Origin: Acanthacorydalis orientalis | Lineage: Eukaryota; Arthropoda; Insecta; Megaloptera; Corydalidae | Assembly (NCBI GenBank): GCA_034766995.1 | Contig: CM068317.1 | Coordinates: forward strand, 13,806,255 to 13,870,254 | Reading direction: 5' to 3' | Length of the DNA: 64,000 nucleotides | Shown: positions 33,731-46,880 of the stretch, piece by piece | How positions within the stretch are numbered: position 1 is the stretch's first letter | Layout of the letters: every line of letters starts with the position of its first letter | Program-made: the position numbers and the translations under genes | Notes under the pieces: generated by a model | What the model saw: the letters and a program-made list of their open reading frames with translations, nothing else | Told to the model about the DNA's origin: nothing | Database searches by the model: none

Positions 33731-36700
33731 TTATATGTGTGTGTGTATACACATACGCACATACACATTCTAATTTCAAAATTCATTTGTACATACATAC
33801 TATATTCAACAAAAGAAAAATAAAAAAGAAAAGATTTATGGTTATTTTTTCCTTTGAATGCACTGTTTTTATTTTGGTTTTCCACACAGAAAATACATAG
33901 AAAAGTAAAACAAATATTTTTTTGATTAAATAATTTCAAATTAAATTAGATATATTTTCATATTTTTCTAGTTTAGCAATAATGATGCAATTAATAAATC
34001 AAAATATGACTTGAGTATATAAGTAATTGCAACAGTATTTATGAAAATAAAAATAAATGAAAAAATATTCGTTATTAGTCATAATAATAGAAGAATCTTA
34101 TTCCAAAAAATCGTTTTCAAGAATATTACTTCATAAGTTCTTTTAAATAACAGATTATTTCATATCCAAAATTTAAGTTACTAAACACGAGTGAGCTTTG
34201 TATTACATCTTAAATATACAAACCAACTATATAATTTGACAATTATTAAGAAACATGACATCAATTTTTTATTATTAAAATATTAAATAATTTTGAAATT
34301 AGAATGCGTTATGGAATAGTTTGATAATTAAAGTAAATTATTTTGTGAATTGTAGATGAATCTGTGTTTAATTGCAGTTTGAAGACAGATAAATTTACTA
34401 AATATTTCTTTCTTAAAACAAATTTGATTTGAATATTTAATGGTTTCATCTGAATACACTCCATCCCATTTTTATTTTTCTATTAACTTCATCAATGGAT
34501 GGTTGTCCATTGTTGCTAATAAGTTGGCTCAAATATGCATATTTTGTAACTTTTGATTATTGTTTTTTATGTATTTTTAAAACACTGATTCTGTTAATAT
34601 TATTTTCAGGTATTACAGTTAAAAAAAAATCAGAAAACAATTGATGCATTTCTTGTAAATACAAGTAAGGTTAATGATAATACTAAAATAGATAAGCCTA
34701 TTGTATGTTTATCAAGCAGTAAAGTAATTGAAGAGAATGATAAAGCTTCAAGTAGAGATAATATAAATATTATGAAAGATAAATTAAATTCTAGTTCAGT
34801 AAAAAAATATGAAAATTTACTTCAGAGTCATTCAGAGCATTTGGTAACTTCATTGCAATGTAATTTTAATGAAAATAATGCTAATATTAAATTAAAAACA
34901 TATGATGATTCAAATGTAGATTTTCATATAAAAGCAGAAAATTTTAAAACTTCTGAAACCTTTAAGAAAGGTAATCATTTAGCAAATAATTTATTATGTG
35001 ATAAAAAAAACAATGAAAGTTTAAAGTCAACAGTTTTAAAAAAATATGTAAATAGTGAAACAAATACAAACATCAATTCTAAAAAACATAATGAAATGGA
35101 AAATTTTATATGTGATGGTGATACAGTAAATACATGTATTGAAGAATTTCCAGTTATAAACACTTGCTCAAACTTAAATTTTGAAAATAGTTCAAAATCA
35201 TCTTTAAAAAATAAATTTAATTTAGAAAAAAGTTTTGAAAGAAGTTTAAAAATGTTATCTACAGATTTTACAACCATTGATAATACAAAAATTAATATCG
35301 AAGAGATAAGTAAATTAAAACAGGAAACACAAAAACGTAGCCGGGAAGTTGAAAACTATAATTTGGAAAATGAATGTTTTTCTAGTCCAGATTTAATTTT
35401 ATCCACACCACCTGCAAAGAAACGTAATAAGAAATATACAATTTTTAATCACTGTCAAAATGTGCTTGAAAATACATTACACTGTAAAGAAAATCAAAAT
35501 ATAAACTATTCAGAAAATAAAATATATCGTTTTCCATTAAAAGAAGAAAATTTTAAAAAATCATTTTTTTCGCCACCTTATCTAAAGAAAAACTTATCAG
35601 AGCTACCCATTGTAAATAGAGCCAAAAGTGAAAATGACATTACTTATGTTAAACCAGAAGTCATTCATGATTCTTGTTCTACTTCAAATGAACCTATTCA
35701 TGCTTATAAAACACTTGAAGAAAAGTTGAATTCATTTACAAAAAAGAGTTATAATGAAGTATTTAACAAAAAAAAGAATGCATGTGATATGAAACAGCAA
35801 CAAAATGATAAACTATGTATTGAAAAAGATGTTTATTTAGAAATTAGTAATAGTGTTAAAAATTTGCCTTATAAAAATATGGAAGATTGTAGTTTGATTG
35901 AATCAAAATCTAATAAAGAAAAAAAGAAAGAGAGTGAATTTACAGACGTTTTACTCCAAAAGAATGAGAGAAAAAATGATTTTAATATTTCTTTATTTGA
36001 AAATATGTTCAATGACGAGTGGAATTTTGAACCTGTGGAAAATAAAGAGAATGACATAGAAACACTTGATCTTACTGTCTGGCAGAATTGTGAAGTTATT
36101 AATGTTGAAAATAATTTCAATAATAATTGCATTATTTTGAAAGTAAAATCTATTAAAACAGGTGAAAAAGCAACGTGTTTATTAAAAGGTTTATGGTAAG
36201 TATATGTAAAGGTTACAATTATTTATAAATTTTATATTTAATAATATGCATGATTGAAAATATAACCTGATAAAAATTTCCATTCCAAATTACATAAATG
36301 AAATATCTGTATTTCAGGAATCAGTCTCGTCTTGATAAATTAGATATAATAAACATTAAAGCATCACGACAGGGCACTCAATATGTTATTGATGATAAAG
36401 GAGGTCTACTTGTTACAAATCCAGATATTTTAATATCAGCTACATCTGTTGTTAAATCAGTATTTTGTAAAAGGCGAGCAGTTCTTGATAATTTCTATCG
36501 GCGATTTGATGGAGGCAATGAGTTCATGACTATTGGCTGTATAATACATCAAATTATACAAATCGCATTAAAAAAACACATATATACTGAAAAAGAAATT
36601 AAGAAACTTTTTGTTGAAGTTATTAAAAGTTCAGATATAATAGATAATTTATATGAAAGTTCATTGAGTACCAAAGAAGCTCTTAAAAAGATGATTGAGT

Positions 36701-39700
36701 ATTTACCTCGTATTGTAGATTTTATAGAAAATTATATTTTGAAAAAAAAGGTATTGCTGCTTTGTTTATTTTCATTTTCAGCAAGTTAATAAAATATATG
36801 CAAAATTATTTTAATGTATTAGTTATTTGATTAGAATAAATTACTTTAAATTGTATTCAGGGGTCAGTAAAAAGTAGTAGATTAAATATTCAATTTATAT
36901 GGTTTTTAATAGATTTAAAACCAATACAGTAAGTCATGATTTTAATATTATTATTTAAATTAACAATATTTATAAAGGAAAAAAGTAGTGAATTATGCAT
37001 AATTAATTACATAATAAAGTGTGGTACTTTGAAACTTTGTTTTTATCTGATTTATTTTATTAATAAATGTGAAAACTATTTGATACTTTTCGGTTTTTAA
37101 AAGTACTGATTAAATTTATTGTATTAAAATATTTATTTCAGAAAAAAGTACATAAAAATAGTTGGCAAGGTTCAGTAGATGAAATTGTAGATATTGAAGA
37201 AAATATATGGTGTCCACAATTAGGAATAAAGGGGAAAATTGATGTTACAATAAAAGTAGATGATCACTTAATGCCAGTTGAAATAAAAACCGGAAAAGCG
37301 AGCATGTCTGTTGAACATCGTGGCCAATTAATGTTGTATTTAATAATGTTGACTCAGCTCGGCCAGGATGTAAATTCAGGTTTATTGCTATACATAAAGG
37401 ATGGAATTATGCGTCAAATTACAAAAGAAGAAAATGATAAATCTGGTTTAATAATGCTGCGGAATGATTTAGCGTATTATATTTCAAGAAAACCTTCGAT
37501 TATGGAGAATGTAAATGATGAAGTGAATGATGATGAAGATTATGATTTATTAAAATCACAAATTCAAGTATTAAATCCTGTATTACCAGATCCAATTAAC
37601 AGTTCAAGTTGTGCTAAGTGCTCATACTTAACTGTATGCTCTATATTTCTTAGGTAAAAGCAACATGAAATATTTTAAGTCGATTTGACATTTGACATTT
37701 ATTTTTCTGTAGAAGTAACAATATAACATTAGAAAATAATAATATACTGAATCAATTAAGTCAAGATGCTTTATCACACTTAACAAAAGAACACATTGAT
37801 TATTTTGTAAAATGGGGAAATTTAGTCCTTATTGAAGGAAGTAGTCATAAAAAAGATAAACAGTGTAATCAAATATGGTTAATTCCTCCATTAGAAAGGT
37901 AATTTATTTCTTATTCATTACTATGTTATGAATTTAACTAATTAAAATAAGAGTTACATATTATTTATTTACAGTTCAAGTAAAATTCGTATAAAATAAA
38001 TCTAAATATAAAATTTTGTTTGCAGAGAAGAAAAAGGTCGATCTATAGTTTATGTTCAAATAAAAGAATCAGTAATGGAACTTGATGGTAAATACTCGAC
38101 TGTTTTTATGAGATCTGCAAATTCACCATCGAATATTAATGATTTTCGAAAATCAGGAATCTGTACTTCTGATTATGTAGTGGTTAGTACAAATGAGAGA
38201 CCTGCTGTGTCTGCAGGAAGTATTTCTAATATAACAAAATGTACTATACAGATTGATTTAGATAGGTAATTTTATATATTTACAATTAAAAAAGTATATA
38301 TTTTAGAGTAATAAAAATAATGCAAATAGTATTTTTATTTAAATACTGATATATAATTTTATAATAATTCCAAAGTTAATTTTTATATAAATATTGATTT
38401 TATTAAATATGTATTATAGAGACTTGACAAATCGATATTCTAATGAAATATTTCATATTGACACATATGATTCATCTTCATTAATACTATTTAATGTATC
38501 AAATCTTGGATTTCTTATGGAAAATAATGAAAAAAGCAATTTCCTTCGTAAAATTATCATCGACAAAGCGCCTCCGGTCTTCCGATCGTTAATTCCAAAA
38601 AAAACAAAAGATATTGGGGTTCAGATTCTTCATAAATTAAATCAAATGCAACGACGTGCTGTTATTCGTGCAATTTCTACTACAGATTATGCTTTAATCA
38701 AAGGAATGCCTGGCACAGGTGATTTATTAAGTTATAATTGAACGTTTTATACAAAGAATTAAGAATACAGAGCATGTCACAATCCTGATATAATCTGTCA
38801 GTGTTAGCATGGTGGGTCTTAACCATTGCTCTGTACTAAACAATTTTTGCATCCATAAATGAAATCATAGTGTTAAACAAAATTGTAGCAAATTATTATT
38901 TTTTAAACAAACATATTTCTTTGTAAAAAGTGCATTGATTGAATGTTAATAATAAAATGGCAGAATGACTTCATTTACAATACCCTTAATATGGGTTTGA
39001 GAGAGAATGTGATCGTATGAAAAAGTATAGTCAATATCTTAACGTAATGTTCTTTTCCTTTTTAATACTTAATTATTATTTGTTTCAACAAACATCTGAC
39101 TTTTCTTTAGTATTTTTAGTTCTTTGCTTTTATAACATAACTGTATTTAATTTTAAATTTATTTCGTAATGAAATAGACTTAACAAAATTATCATATAAT
39201 TATAAAAAAAAAATATTTCTAAATAATATGTTTCAAACTTTATTTCATTATCGTACATGTCTGTAAAGAAGATTAAAATATATGCACAAGTTATTTAGAT
39301 AGTAATTAAATAAATTTAAACAATAATTTTATTTTAGGCAAAACTCAAACAATAGCTGCTTTAATTGAAATGTTTGTTGGCCTCAGACAAAGTGTTCTCA
39401 TAACAAGTCACACTAATTCAGCTGTAGATAATGTACTTATTAAACTTCAAGAAACTGGTATAAATCACTGTGAATTTATACGTTTCGGTTATGAAGGACG
39501 TATTCATCCTTCAATTAGACATCGTTGTGTATCATTGCTTGCGGCTAAATACAAAAGTGTTGAGGAACTTGAAAAATTTTATAACCAAATTGTATGTTAA
39601 TAATATATGTCAATAAATGGAATTGTAATTTTTTTCATTTTTAGAATGTTGTTGGAGTGACCTGTTTTGGTGCTGGACATGCTATATTTTCTAAAAAGAA

Positions 39701-42425
39701 GTTTGATGTTTGTATTATTGATGAAAGTACACAAGTTCTTCAGCCATCTGCATTAAAAGTTTTATTTTCTGCAAACAAATTTATACTAGTTGGTGATCCT
39801 GATCAACTTCCTCCTATTGTTAGAAATCAAACAGCAGCGTGAGACCATTTTTTTCTTAAATATGAGAAGCCATACAAGAAAAAATTCTATATTCTGTTAA
39901 TTTTTTAACATTGAGATTGTCAACTGATACTTTCTTGAGATACTTTTTTATGTTTATTGACAAATTAAGAAACATTTATATCTGCTTTGAAAAATTAAAT
40001 TTCAAATGAAAAATAGAAGATTATTAAATTTATTTTAATATCTTTCATTGTAGTAAAATTCTACTTTTTTATACATTTATTATAAGTTCTTTAAAACAAT
40101 CGTAGTTATTAGTAAAATATTTAGATAATTTTATCTCTAAATTAAATTCACATATTTAATCAGAATATAGATTTGGTACTGTGGTGAAATTTATTTTCAT
40201 GAGTGAATTTTTTACTCGCTCTATTAACTATAAATCATTTTTTTGAACAAAAATGTTCAGTAATTCATTACAATATTTTTTTGTAGTTTGTGGAGTGAGG
40301 AAAAAGTCTTATATTTAAACTAGATCTTAACATTATATTTTAAAATCTTAAAAAATGTGATGTTAAGAAAAAGTGAGATCGAAATATTTACTTAAAGCCT
40401 GGGGTAGACACGACTAATTTTTTAACATGCATTGCAGTATGCAGGTATAGAATATGTAGAGATTGATTTTGTTACTACCTTGATGTTAAACTATAACACA
40501 CTATGTGTATTGTTACATCCACATTAACACTTGTCTGAACTAGGTTTTAAGCGAATATTTTTTAATTTGGTTTCTATATTAAAATCAAACAAAGTAAGAA
40601 TAATATATATTTTTTATAGTCGACTGGGGATAATTGAAACTTTATTTGATCGTCTTGATTCGCAAACAGCAACATCAAATTTAACGTTACAGTATCGAAT
40701 GAATAAAGTGATAATGGCACTTGCCAATAACTTAACTTATAACGGATTACTTTTGAGTGGAAATGATACTATAAGAGATGCAACTTTAAATGTACCTTTT
40801 TCTGATGTAAGTATGATTTTTTAGTTGCTAACAGATTTACACTTCATAGACATTTATATTATTTTTTTTTACTACTTTTTCCCTTGAAATAGAAAATTAA
40901 TGATCGATATGAATCAGAACTTTGGATACAAAAGGCATGTTCATCAAGTATGAAAAATGCTGTTTTATTATTAGATACAGACCAAACGTATGATATCTGT
41001 GAAAAGTTCTGCAACGAACATTTTGATAATTTAGAAGCCTATACAGATGCAGAAAGTAATTTAGAAGCGAAATTCTGTAGTAATATTTGTGAAGCTTCAA
41101 TTGTATACTCATTAGTGTCTGCTTTTTTGGAGGTAATATGATAGTTTTATTCCATAGACATTCCATTTATATATGTATATATCTCTATATTAAAAAATTA
41201 ACAGATCAAATTGTTTAAATATTTTAGATTATTAATTTTTGTGAATTCATTGTAGATATTTTTATATTCTAAATCCTGTAATAAAATTTTTAATCATTAA
41301 GTACTTTATGTTGATAATTATAGTTGTGTATTTATTCATATATATATATAAAAATATGTATCACGGTCTTATATACTGGTCTGGCAACGAATACCAATTT
41401 CAGTAGCGAAAACAGTACCGATTGTTGGTAGAACTTTTTAATAATCATTTTCGCCACTACGTGACACCACCTGTAGAGGGATACACTTCTATCTAACCTT
41501 GTCACAGCTCTCATAATGATAATGTAATTCTAATAATAGCGTTTTCTACTAATCGAATTATCATGGAAGTTGAGTATTAAAAGATAATAAAATATCATAG
41601 AGTATTAAAAGATGATAAATGTCGTGCACTTGCGCACATTTAACAATTTTCTTTGTTAATATATATTTAAAATTCATGATATACTGTGAACAATAAAGGA
41701 GGGAGTGTATCCTTTTACGGGTGGCGTTGCATATTGGTGGAGATTGTTATTAAAAAGATCGACTAACAAGCGGTATCGTTTTCAATACCGTCGTTGCAAG
41801 ACCATGATATATATATATATATATTGAACACAGAAAAAATTACTTGCAGGGAGGAATTTTACCAAAAAATATTGGTGTTATCGCACCTTATTGCTCACAA
41901 ATTACTTTAATACGACGCTTGATTGGTGAAAAAAGTGAATTAACAAAAAACTTATCGGATTTCATTGAAGTGAATACTGTGGATCAGTATCAAGGTCGTG
42001 ATAAAGAAATTATAATTTATTCTTGTATAAGATCATTTCAAGACAGTTTAAACCCTGATGCTATAGTAAGTATTATTTATTTTGATTAACTAATTGAATA
42101 CAGTATTCATTTTAATTAATTATTAAACTATATAAATGTTTTAATGTATTTATTAAAAGGATTATCTGACCAATTTATTTTTTTGTAGCAAGTCCCTTCA
42201 ATACAGGAAGATAAAAGAAGACTAACTGTAGCAATCACTCGAGCAAAACATAAACTGATTATTATTTGTGATAAAAATTCAATGAATAATTATAAACCTT
42301 TTTGTGAACTATTTTCTCACATACAAACTCATCAAACAATATCTCTAAATAAGTCATATACTGGCTTTAATTGGGAAACAGTTTTAAAAAGGATTGAATT
42401 ATTAGTTAAAAAATTAAATTTGTAA
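33477..42425 (+). CDS. DNA2: DNA2 nuclease-helicase (13 exons)
   Basis: Replication and repair enzyme that trims 5' flaps and resects breaks. Exons: 33477-33506, 34610-36195, 36318-36750, 37142-37653, 37713-37898, 38026-38265, 38420-38718, 39338-39591, 39645-39838, 40620-40806, 40893-41132, 41850-42065, 42189-42425; all phases match, about 1537 aa. A PIP-box-like QKTIDAFL is at residues 18-25. A Lys/Asn-rich, low-complexity N-terminal region fills exon 2. The nuclease domain has Fe-S Cys589 (FCKRRAVL), Asp717 (GKIDVT), Glu730-x-Lys732 (VEIKTGK), and Cys840, Cys843 and Cys849. The SF1 helicase has Walker A GMPGTGKT (1091-1098), Walker B CIIDEST (Asp1206-Glu1207), motif III VGDPDQLPP, motif V VDQYQGRD, and motif VI LTVAITRAK with Arg1477. 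The 10-codon first exon is predicted from phase and context only. The N-terminal extension makes it longer than human DNA2 (about 1060 aa). Confidence 0.93.
33507..34609. other. DNA2 intron 1
   Basis: 1.1 kb of AT-rich sequence with a long (TA)n array at about 33656-33730 that continues into GT and CA repeats. Nothing else recognised. Its existence depends on the predicted exon 1. Confidence 0.55.
36751..37141. other. DNA2 intron 3
   Basis: 391 bp of AT-rich intron. An AG followed by open sequence at 36860-36928 looks exon-like at first sight but does not fit the reading phase or the protein. Confidence 0.6.
38719..39337. other. DNA2 intron 7 (splits the Walker A motif)
   Basis: 619 bp of AT-rich intron placed between GMPGT and GKT of the ATP-binding loop. 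No repeat recognised. Confidence 0.6.
39839..40619. other. DNA2 intron 9
   Basis: 781 bp of AT-rich intron. A stretch around 40175-40310 holds two gtggtgaaa/gtggagtga-like motifs, but I cannot assign a repeat family. Confidence 0.5.
41361..41807. mobile_element. MITE with long inverted arms in DNA2 intron 11
   Basis: Ends TCACGGTCTT (41361) and AAGACCATGA (ending 41807) are inverted repeats with TA on both outer sides. Further inward the arms remain complementary: ggcaacga / tcgttgc, gtagcgaaaacagtaccga / cggtatcgttttcaatacc, and accacctgtagagggataca / tgtatccttttacgggtgg. The element is 447 bp with no coding. The TA target fits a Tc1/mariner-mobilised MITE. It must be spliced out of DNA2 mRNA. 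Confidence 0.75.
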
Positions 42426-44575
42426 ATTATTTATTTTTAAGAATGTATATATACTCATTTAAAATCTAAGGTGCAGACTTGGCAAAAATTTCATAAAAAC
42501 AGAGTTAAATTTGAATTATTGAATGTTTAAAAGTTTAGAAAATAAAGTAAATTATTTTATCAATACTAAATTACACGTAATTTACTATATGGTGTATTAA
42601 ACAAAAATAATATCTGTTTAGTACATAAATTATATCATATTAATTAAAAATAATAATAAATTAATTAAGCATAATTATTTTTACTACAATTTTAAATAAT
42701 TGCTTGATTGCAAATTATTAAAACATCCATTTATGAATTCTGGTAGATTGATATTTATATATATTGTCCAAAAAACACTTCACTTGATTTATCCAGTCAA
42801 GTTGCTTTCATTTTTGTAAAAGCAGTGAAAGTATATACCCTGATTATCAGTTAGGTTATTGTTATAGAAATCATTTATATATAAAATCAAAAGGACCAAT
42901 TTAACTCTGCGACTTTACAATTGTGTTAAGGTCTAGTCGTGTGCATAATAGTATTGTCTATTCAAAGATTAATATTAATTATGTGAACTTATAAGTCTGT
43001 CATATTAGAGATTAAGAATCTGTTACTATTTGACTGATAGAACTTGTTTTGTTAGCTTTTAAGAGTAAGATTTTCACAAGTCAGTTATTTTAAATTAATG
43101 TAAGTTCATTCTGTGACCAACAATTTATATCATGAAGAATAACAAAAAAACACCTTTAAATAATCAAATACTGATATATCAAAAATTTACTCATTTGACT
43201 AATATTTTTAATCACTAACATAGTAAATATATTGACTGATTCTAGGATAAATGTAGTAATTATATCAATATTGTTGCACACTGTATAAAAGTAATGTTTT
43301 TTAGTAGTGAACATCAGTTTTTTTTTTAAATTTACCAAAAAATGATGTAAAGTGCCACACACAATAATTAGTTAATTTTGTAATTAATCATAGTATTTTG
43401 TTTATCAAAATTTTAAATTCTATGTTTGCTGTGCATGTTTAAATGAAAAATTTAGTATCCTTAAAACAAAAACGCAAAATGTGTAAAATTCATAGAAAAC
43501 ATCTTAATTGAAATGCATGTAAACAGAGGGCAATGAACATTTTAATAAAAAAATATTTGTGGTATTTGGAGAGTAAATTTAGCTACAGAAACCATCATTG
43601 TGAAAGCAATTTTTTGATGTGTGTAAAGACTATTTAATCTAGAAATCTGATGTCTCCTAGAAATTATTACCACGTGAAGCAAGTCATTTTTTAATGTACA
43701 ACCAAGCCAAACTTGATATTATGATATAATCTCACAAACATATTTATTAACTTAATATAAATAAAATTGTACTAAACTTTTCATTTACATTTATTTAATA
43801 ATTTATATTGTGATAGTTTGTATTTTTTCTTTGCATGTCTTCTGTTCTGTTTGTTTTGAGATAAAAACTTACTTTATTTGCTATTAGTTGTACATAAAGT
43901 AGTCAGTATGCTAGTAATAATTCCATTTTTTTCTATGTTAACTAGAGAATATGTTTTTGGATTTAAAATAATTGTTATTATAAATATAAAGAAATTATTT
44001 TTGTTTGGTATTTTTTTGTAAAATAATATTTCAAATGAGAATAAACACTTTTGTAAATTTTGCAGTTAAATTATTCATTTTTAATTTGATTTGTATATAT
44101 GTTTATTTTTTTTTTAAATGAAAATCTGAAATATGTATGGAATTTATTTTAAATACAATTGTTTTTGTTATCATTCAATTAATTTTATTATTTAAAAGAT
44201 TTAAACCAAATATTCACTTTGAATCAGTTATTCAGCCTTAATCCATGTTATAAAAAAATGTTGGTAAATTATATTTGGCCATAGACAAAAGCTTATAATG
44301 CATATGTAAAATTCAAATAGGATTTATTAATTCTATTCTAAAATTATTTTTTTACATTCCTATGAATTTTATTTATTCATAAATAAACATCCCTGCTTGG
44401 ATGGGAACATAATTAAAACCGCTTAATAGTGATGACTATTTAAAAAGGAAGAAAAATAAAAAAATGTATATATTAAACAGTTCATCTCATTAAACCTAGT
44501 TAACGCATAACTGAAAAACAATACGTAAATGTTAAAAAGTATAAGTTTGTTATTACCTTAGAACGTTAATAAAAT
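42426..44575. other. Intergenic: DNA2 to second ZAD gene
   Basis: 2.1 kb of AT-rich DNA. An AATAAA at 42541 is a plausible DNA2 polyadenylation signal. No gene, repeat or element end was recognised. Confidence 0.5.
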
Positions 44576-46880
44576 ATGACTTCTATTTGTCGCACATGTT
44601 TAACGCCCGATGGTGAATTTTTGGACATATTTTGCTCTGGCCCTACTTTTGTGACGGCTGCCGAGGCAATAATGGAATGTGCTTCAATTAAAGTAAGTGT
44701 TTTAATAATGTTATTTCATAGTATTTAATATATTTTTAAAATTTGCAGGTATCACGTGATGATAACTTATCTGTTGTAATTTGTTGTGATTGTTTAAAAA
44801 AATTACAATCTGCACATCAATTTCGAATAATGTGTATTCAGTCAGATATTTCTTTAAGAAGTTTGGCTGATTTTAAAGAGGAATCTAGGTCTAATACACC
44901 TAATTTTTTCGACGAAGAAGATGATATTGTATTAGCAAATGTAAAAATTGAAATGCAAAATGAGGAAAAAAACGAACAGAAAAACGACACTGAAAAAAAC
45001 TTAACAAATCACACTGACAGTGAATCAACAGTAATAAATGGTATTTACATTTATAATTACAATTATTTTTACGTTTATGTAAGTTTTATATTTGATTTAT
45101 TTTTTTTCTTCGGCATTAGATAGTATCTATTTTTATAGGTACACTGAAGACAATAAAATCATTAAGAAAAAAAAAACTTAATAGGATTATTAGGCAGAAT
45201 ACAAACAAAAAAGAGAATTTGGTGCCTAAGTGTAAAATAAGTAAGTCAGAAAATAATTTAATAACTAGTAAAGAGTCAATAGAAAACAGTGAAATGTTAA
45301 ATTTAAGTGTAACAGAATCTGAATTATCAATTCAAAAAAAACAAACAGATGATGTTCTCCGGCCAATTAAACAAAAAACAAAACGTGCTAAACGAAAAAG
45401 TAATAATATGTTTGAATGTGAACTTTGTAATAAAAATTATCACAGTAGTCATGGTCTTCGATATCATATGCAAATACATACAGGATTGTCCTTTGAATGT
45501 GATGTATGTCATAAAAGGTAAAGTATTATGATTTTATTATATCTGGGAAGAAACAATGTAATTTTAAGATAATGTTTAATTTTTAAGTATGTTTATTTTT
45601 TAATCCTTAATAGTAAATAAATTATAAAGTGTTAAAATACTGTACTATAGGATATGAAAAGTATTATTTTTTTGAATAATGAAAAATATTAAATATAGAT
45701 ATTGTGTATCGTTGACAATATTTACAATGTAAACTTTAAGTTGATAAATGTAAATGTTCAGTAAATAATTTCATTATTACATTTTATTTCATGTTTTAAT
45801 AAAATAAAATAGAAAAAATATAAATGCCTACTTTTAGATTTACAACAAGAACAACTGTAAAGAGACATAAAGCTGTCGTACATTCGGACGGAACACCAGT
45901 ACCAGTTCGGATAAAACCAGAAAAACGATTAGCATGCCAAATATGTGGAAATAAATTTAGGCATAATTGTAATTTAATAAAACATATGAAGGTAAAAATA
46001 ATAGTTTTACTAATTGATGAAGTTGTACTTATATTTAACAGGAAGCTTTTATACCAATAGTCAATGGTAAAATATTAATGTAAATGTAAATTTCATTATA
46101 TGTCTAAAGTTAGAAAATGACTAATTGAACTCATTTTATCACAGTTATATTTCTGACACTGTAAATAAATTCACTTTCACAAATTAATTCTTTTTTCACC
46201 CCACAGGCCACACCAAATTTTTCAGTCAACAGTAATAATTTATTGAATATTTTTGATTGGAAAATTTAGTATGGTTTGTGGGGTGAATAAAGATGTCATT
46301 TGTGAAAAGACTAATGGAATACTGAAAAATGAATATATTGATTTGAAAAATTATTTATTTTTCTTTTATGTAGGTTCATAATGGTGAACGTCCTTACATG
46401 TGTGAAACGTGCGGTAAAACATTTACGAATACTGGAAATCTGTTACAACACACTAGAACTCATACAGGTGAACGGCGTTATCGTTGTGAAGAATGTGGTA
46501 AATTTTTTGCGGATCGATGCAAAGTTCGAAAACATGCTCGTGCCGTACATGCTCACGAACGTCCACACGAATGCGGTGCTTGTGGACGAAGATTCGGTGA
46601 TCGAAGTACTCTCAAACTACATGCAACCGTTCATACCGGTGAACGTGCTCATGTATGCGATCTATGCGGTCGGGCATTTGCAAGAGCGAATACATTAGCA
46701 GCTCATAGACGAACACACACTGGAGAAAAGCCATACGCGTGTATTGTATGCGGAAGACGGTTTACACAAAAAACCCCTCTTAATGTACATATGAGGTCTC
46801 ATACTACTTTAAATACTGCTAATTCTGAAACAAAAACAAGTATTGTCTCCCAAGTAATTGTAGATGGCCAAGTTTTATAA
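44576..46880 (+). CDS. ZAD-C2H2 zinc-finger protein, copy 2
   Basis: Paralogue of the gene at 29868-32180. Exons: 44576-44692, 44749-45040, 45139-45517, 45838-45991, 46374-46880, all phase-consistent, giving 482 aa. Exon 1 encodes exactly 39 codons ending in phase 0, as in the paralogue. It begins the ZAD (CRTC, then IMECASIK); exon 2 completes it (CCDC, then SAHQFRIMCIQ). An acidic linker and a basic patch (KQKTKRAKRKSNN) precede eight C2H2 fingers: ECELC, ECDVC, ACQIC, MCETC, RCEEC, ECGAC, VCDLC and ACIVC starts, the later ones joined by TGE-type linkers. It is presumably a nuclear sequence-specific regulator. The last exon has more CpG and GC than the earlier exons. Confidence 0.93.
46171..46309. 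repeat. Short inverted-repeat (hairpin) MITE in ZAD copy 2 intron 4
   Basis: Left arm about 46173-46222 (including cacaaat and ttcaccccaca) pairs with right arm about 46257-46308 (including tgtggggtgaa and atttgtg) over some 50 bp with moderate mismatch and a 35-bp loop. No coding. It is most simply a small foldback element. Confidence 0.6.

Noticed and set aside
35869..36132. Minus-strand frames over DNA2 exon 2 (also 34975-35277)
   Set aside because: Antisense shadows of a long AT-rich coding exon, poor in start context and without domains.
36860..36928. Possible extra DNA2 exon between the exons ending 36750 and starting 37142
   Set aside because: An AG and a GT bracket it, but inserting it breaks the frame, and the protein aligns without it.
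40175..40310. Similarity of part of DNA2 intron 9 to the hairpin element in ZAD copy 2
   Set aside because: The shared gtgg.gtga motifs are short and lie in the same orientation, so they do not form an inverted-repeat element.
45349..45531. Alternative frame over ZAD copy 2 exon 3 (and 46381-46698, 31840-32136)
   Set aside because: Out-of-frame readings of zinc-finger exons; the correct frames give intact C2H2 motifs.
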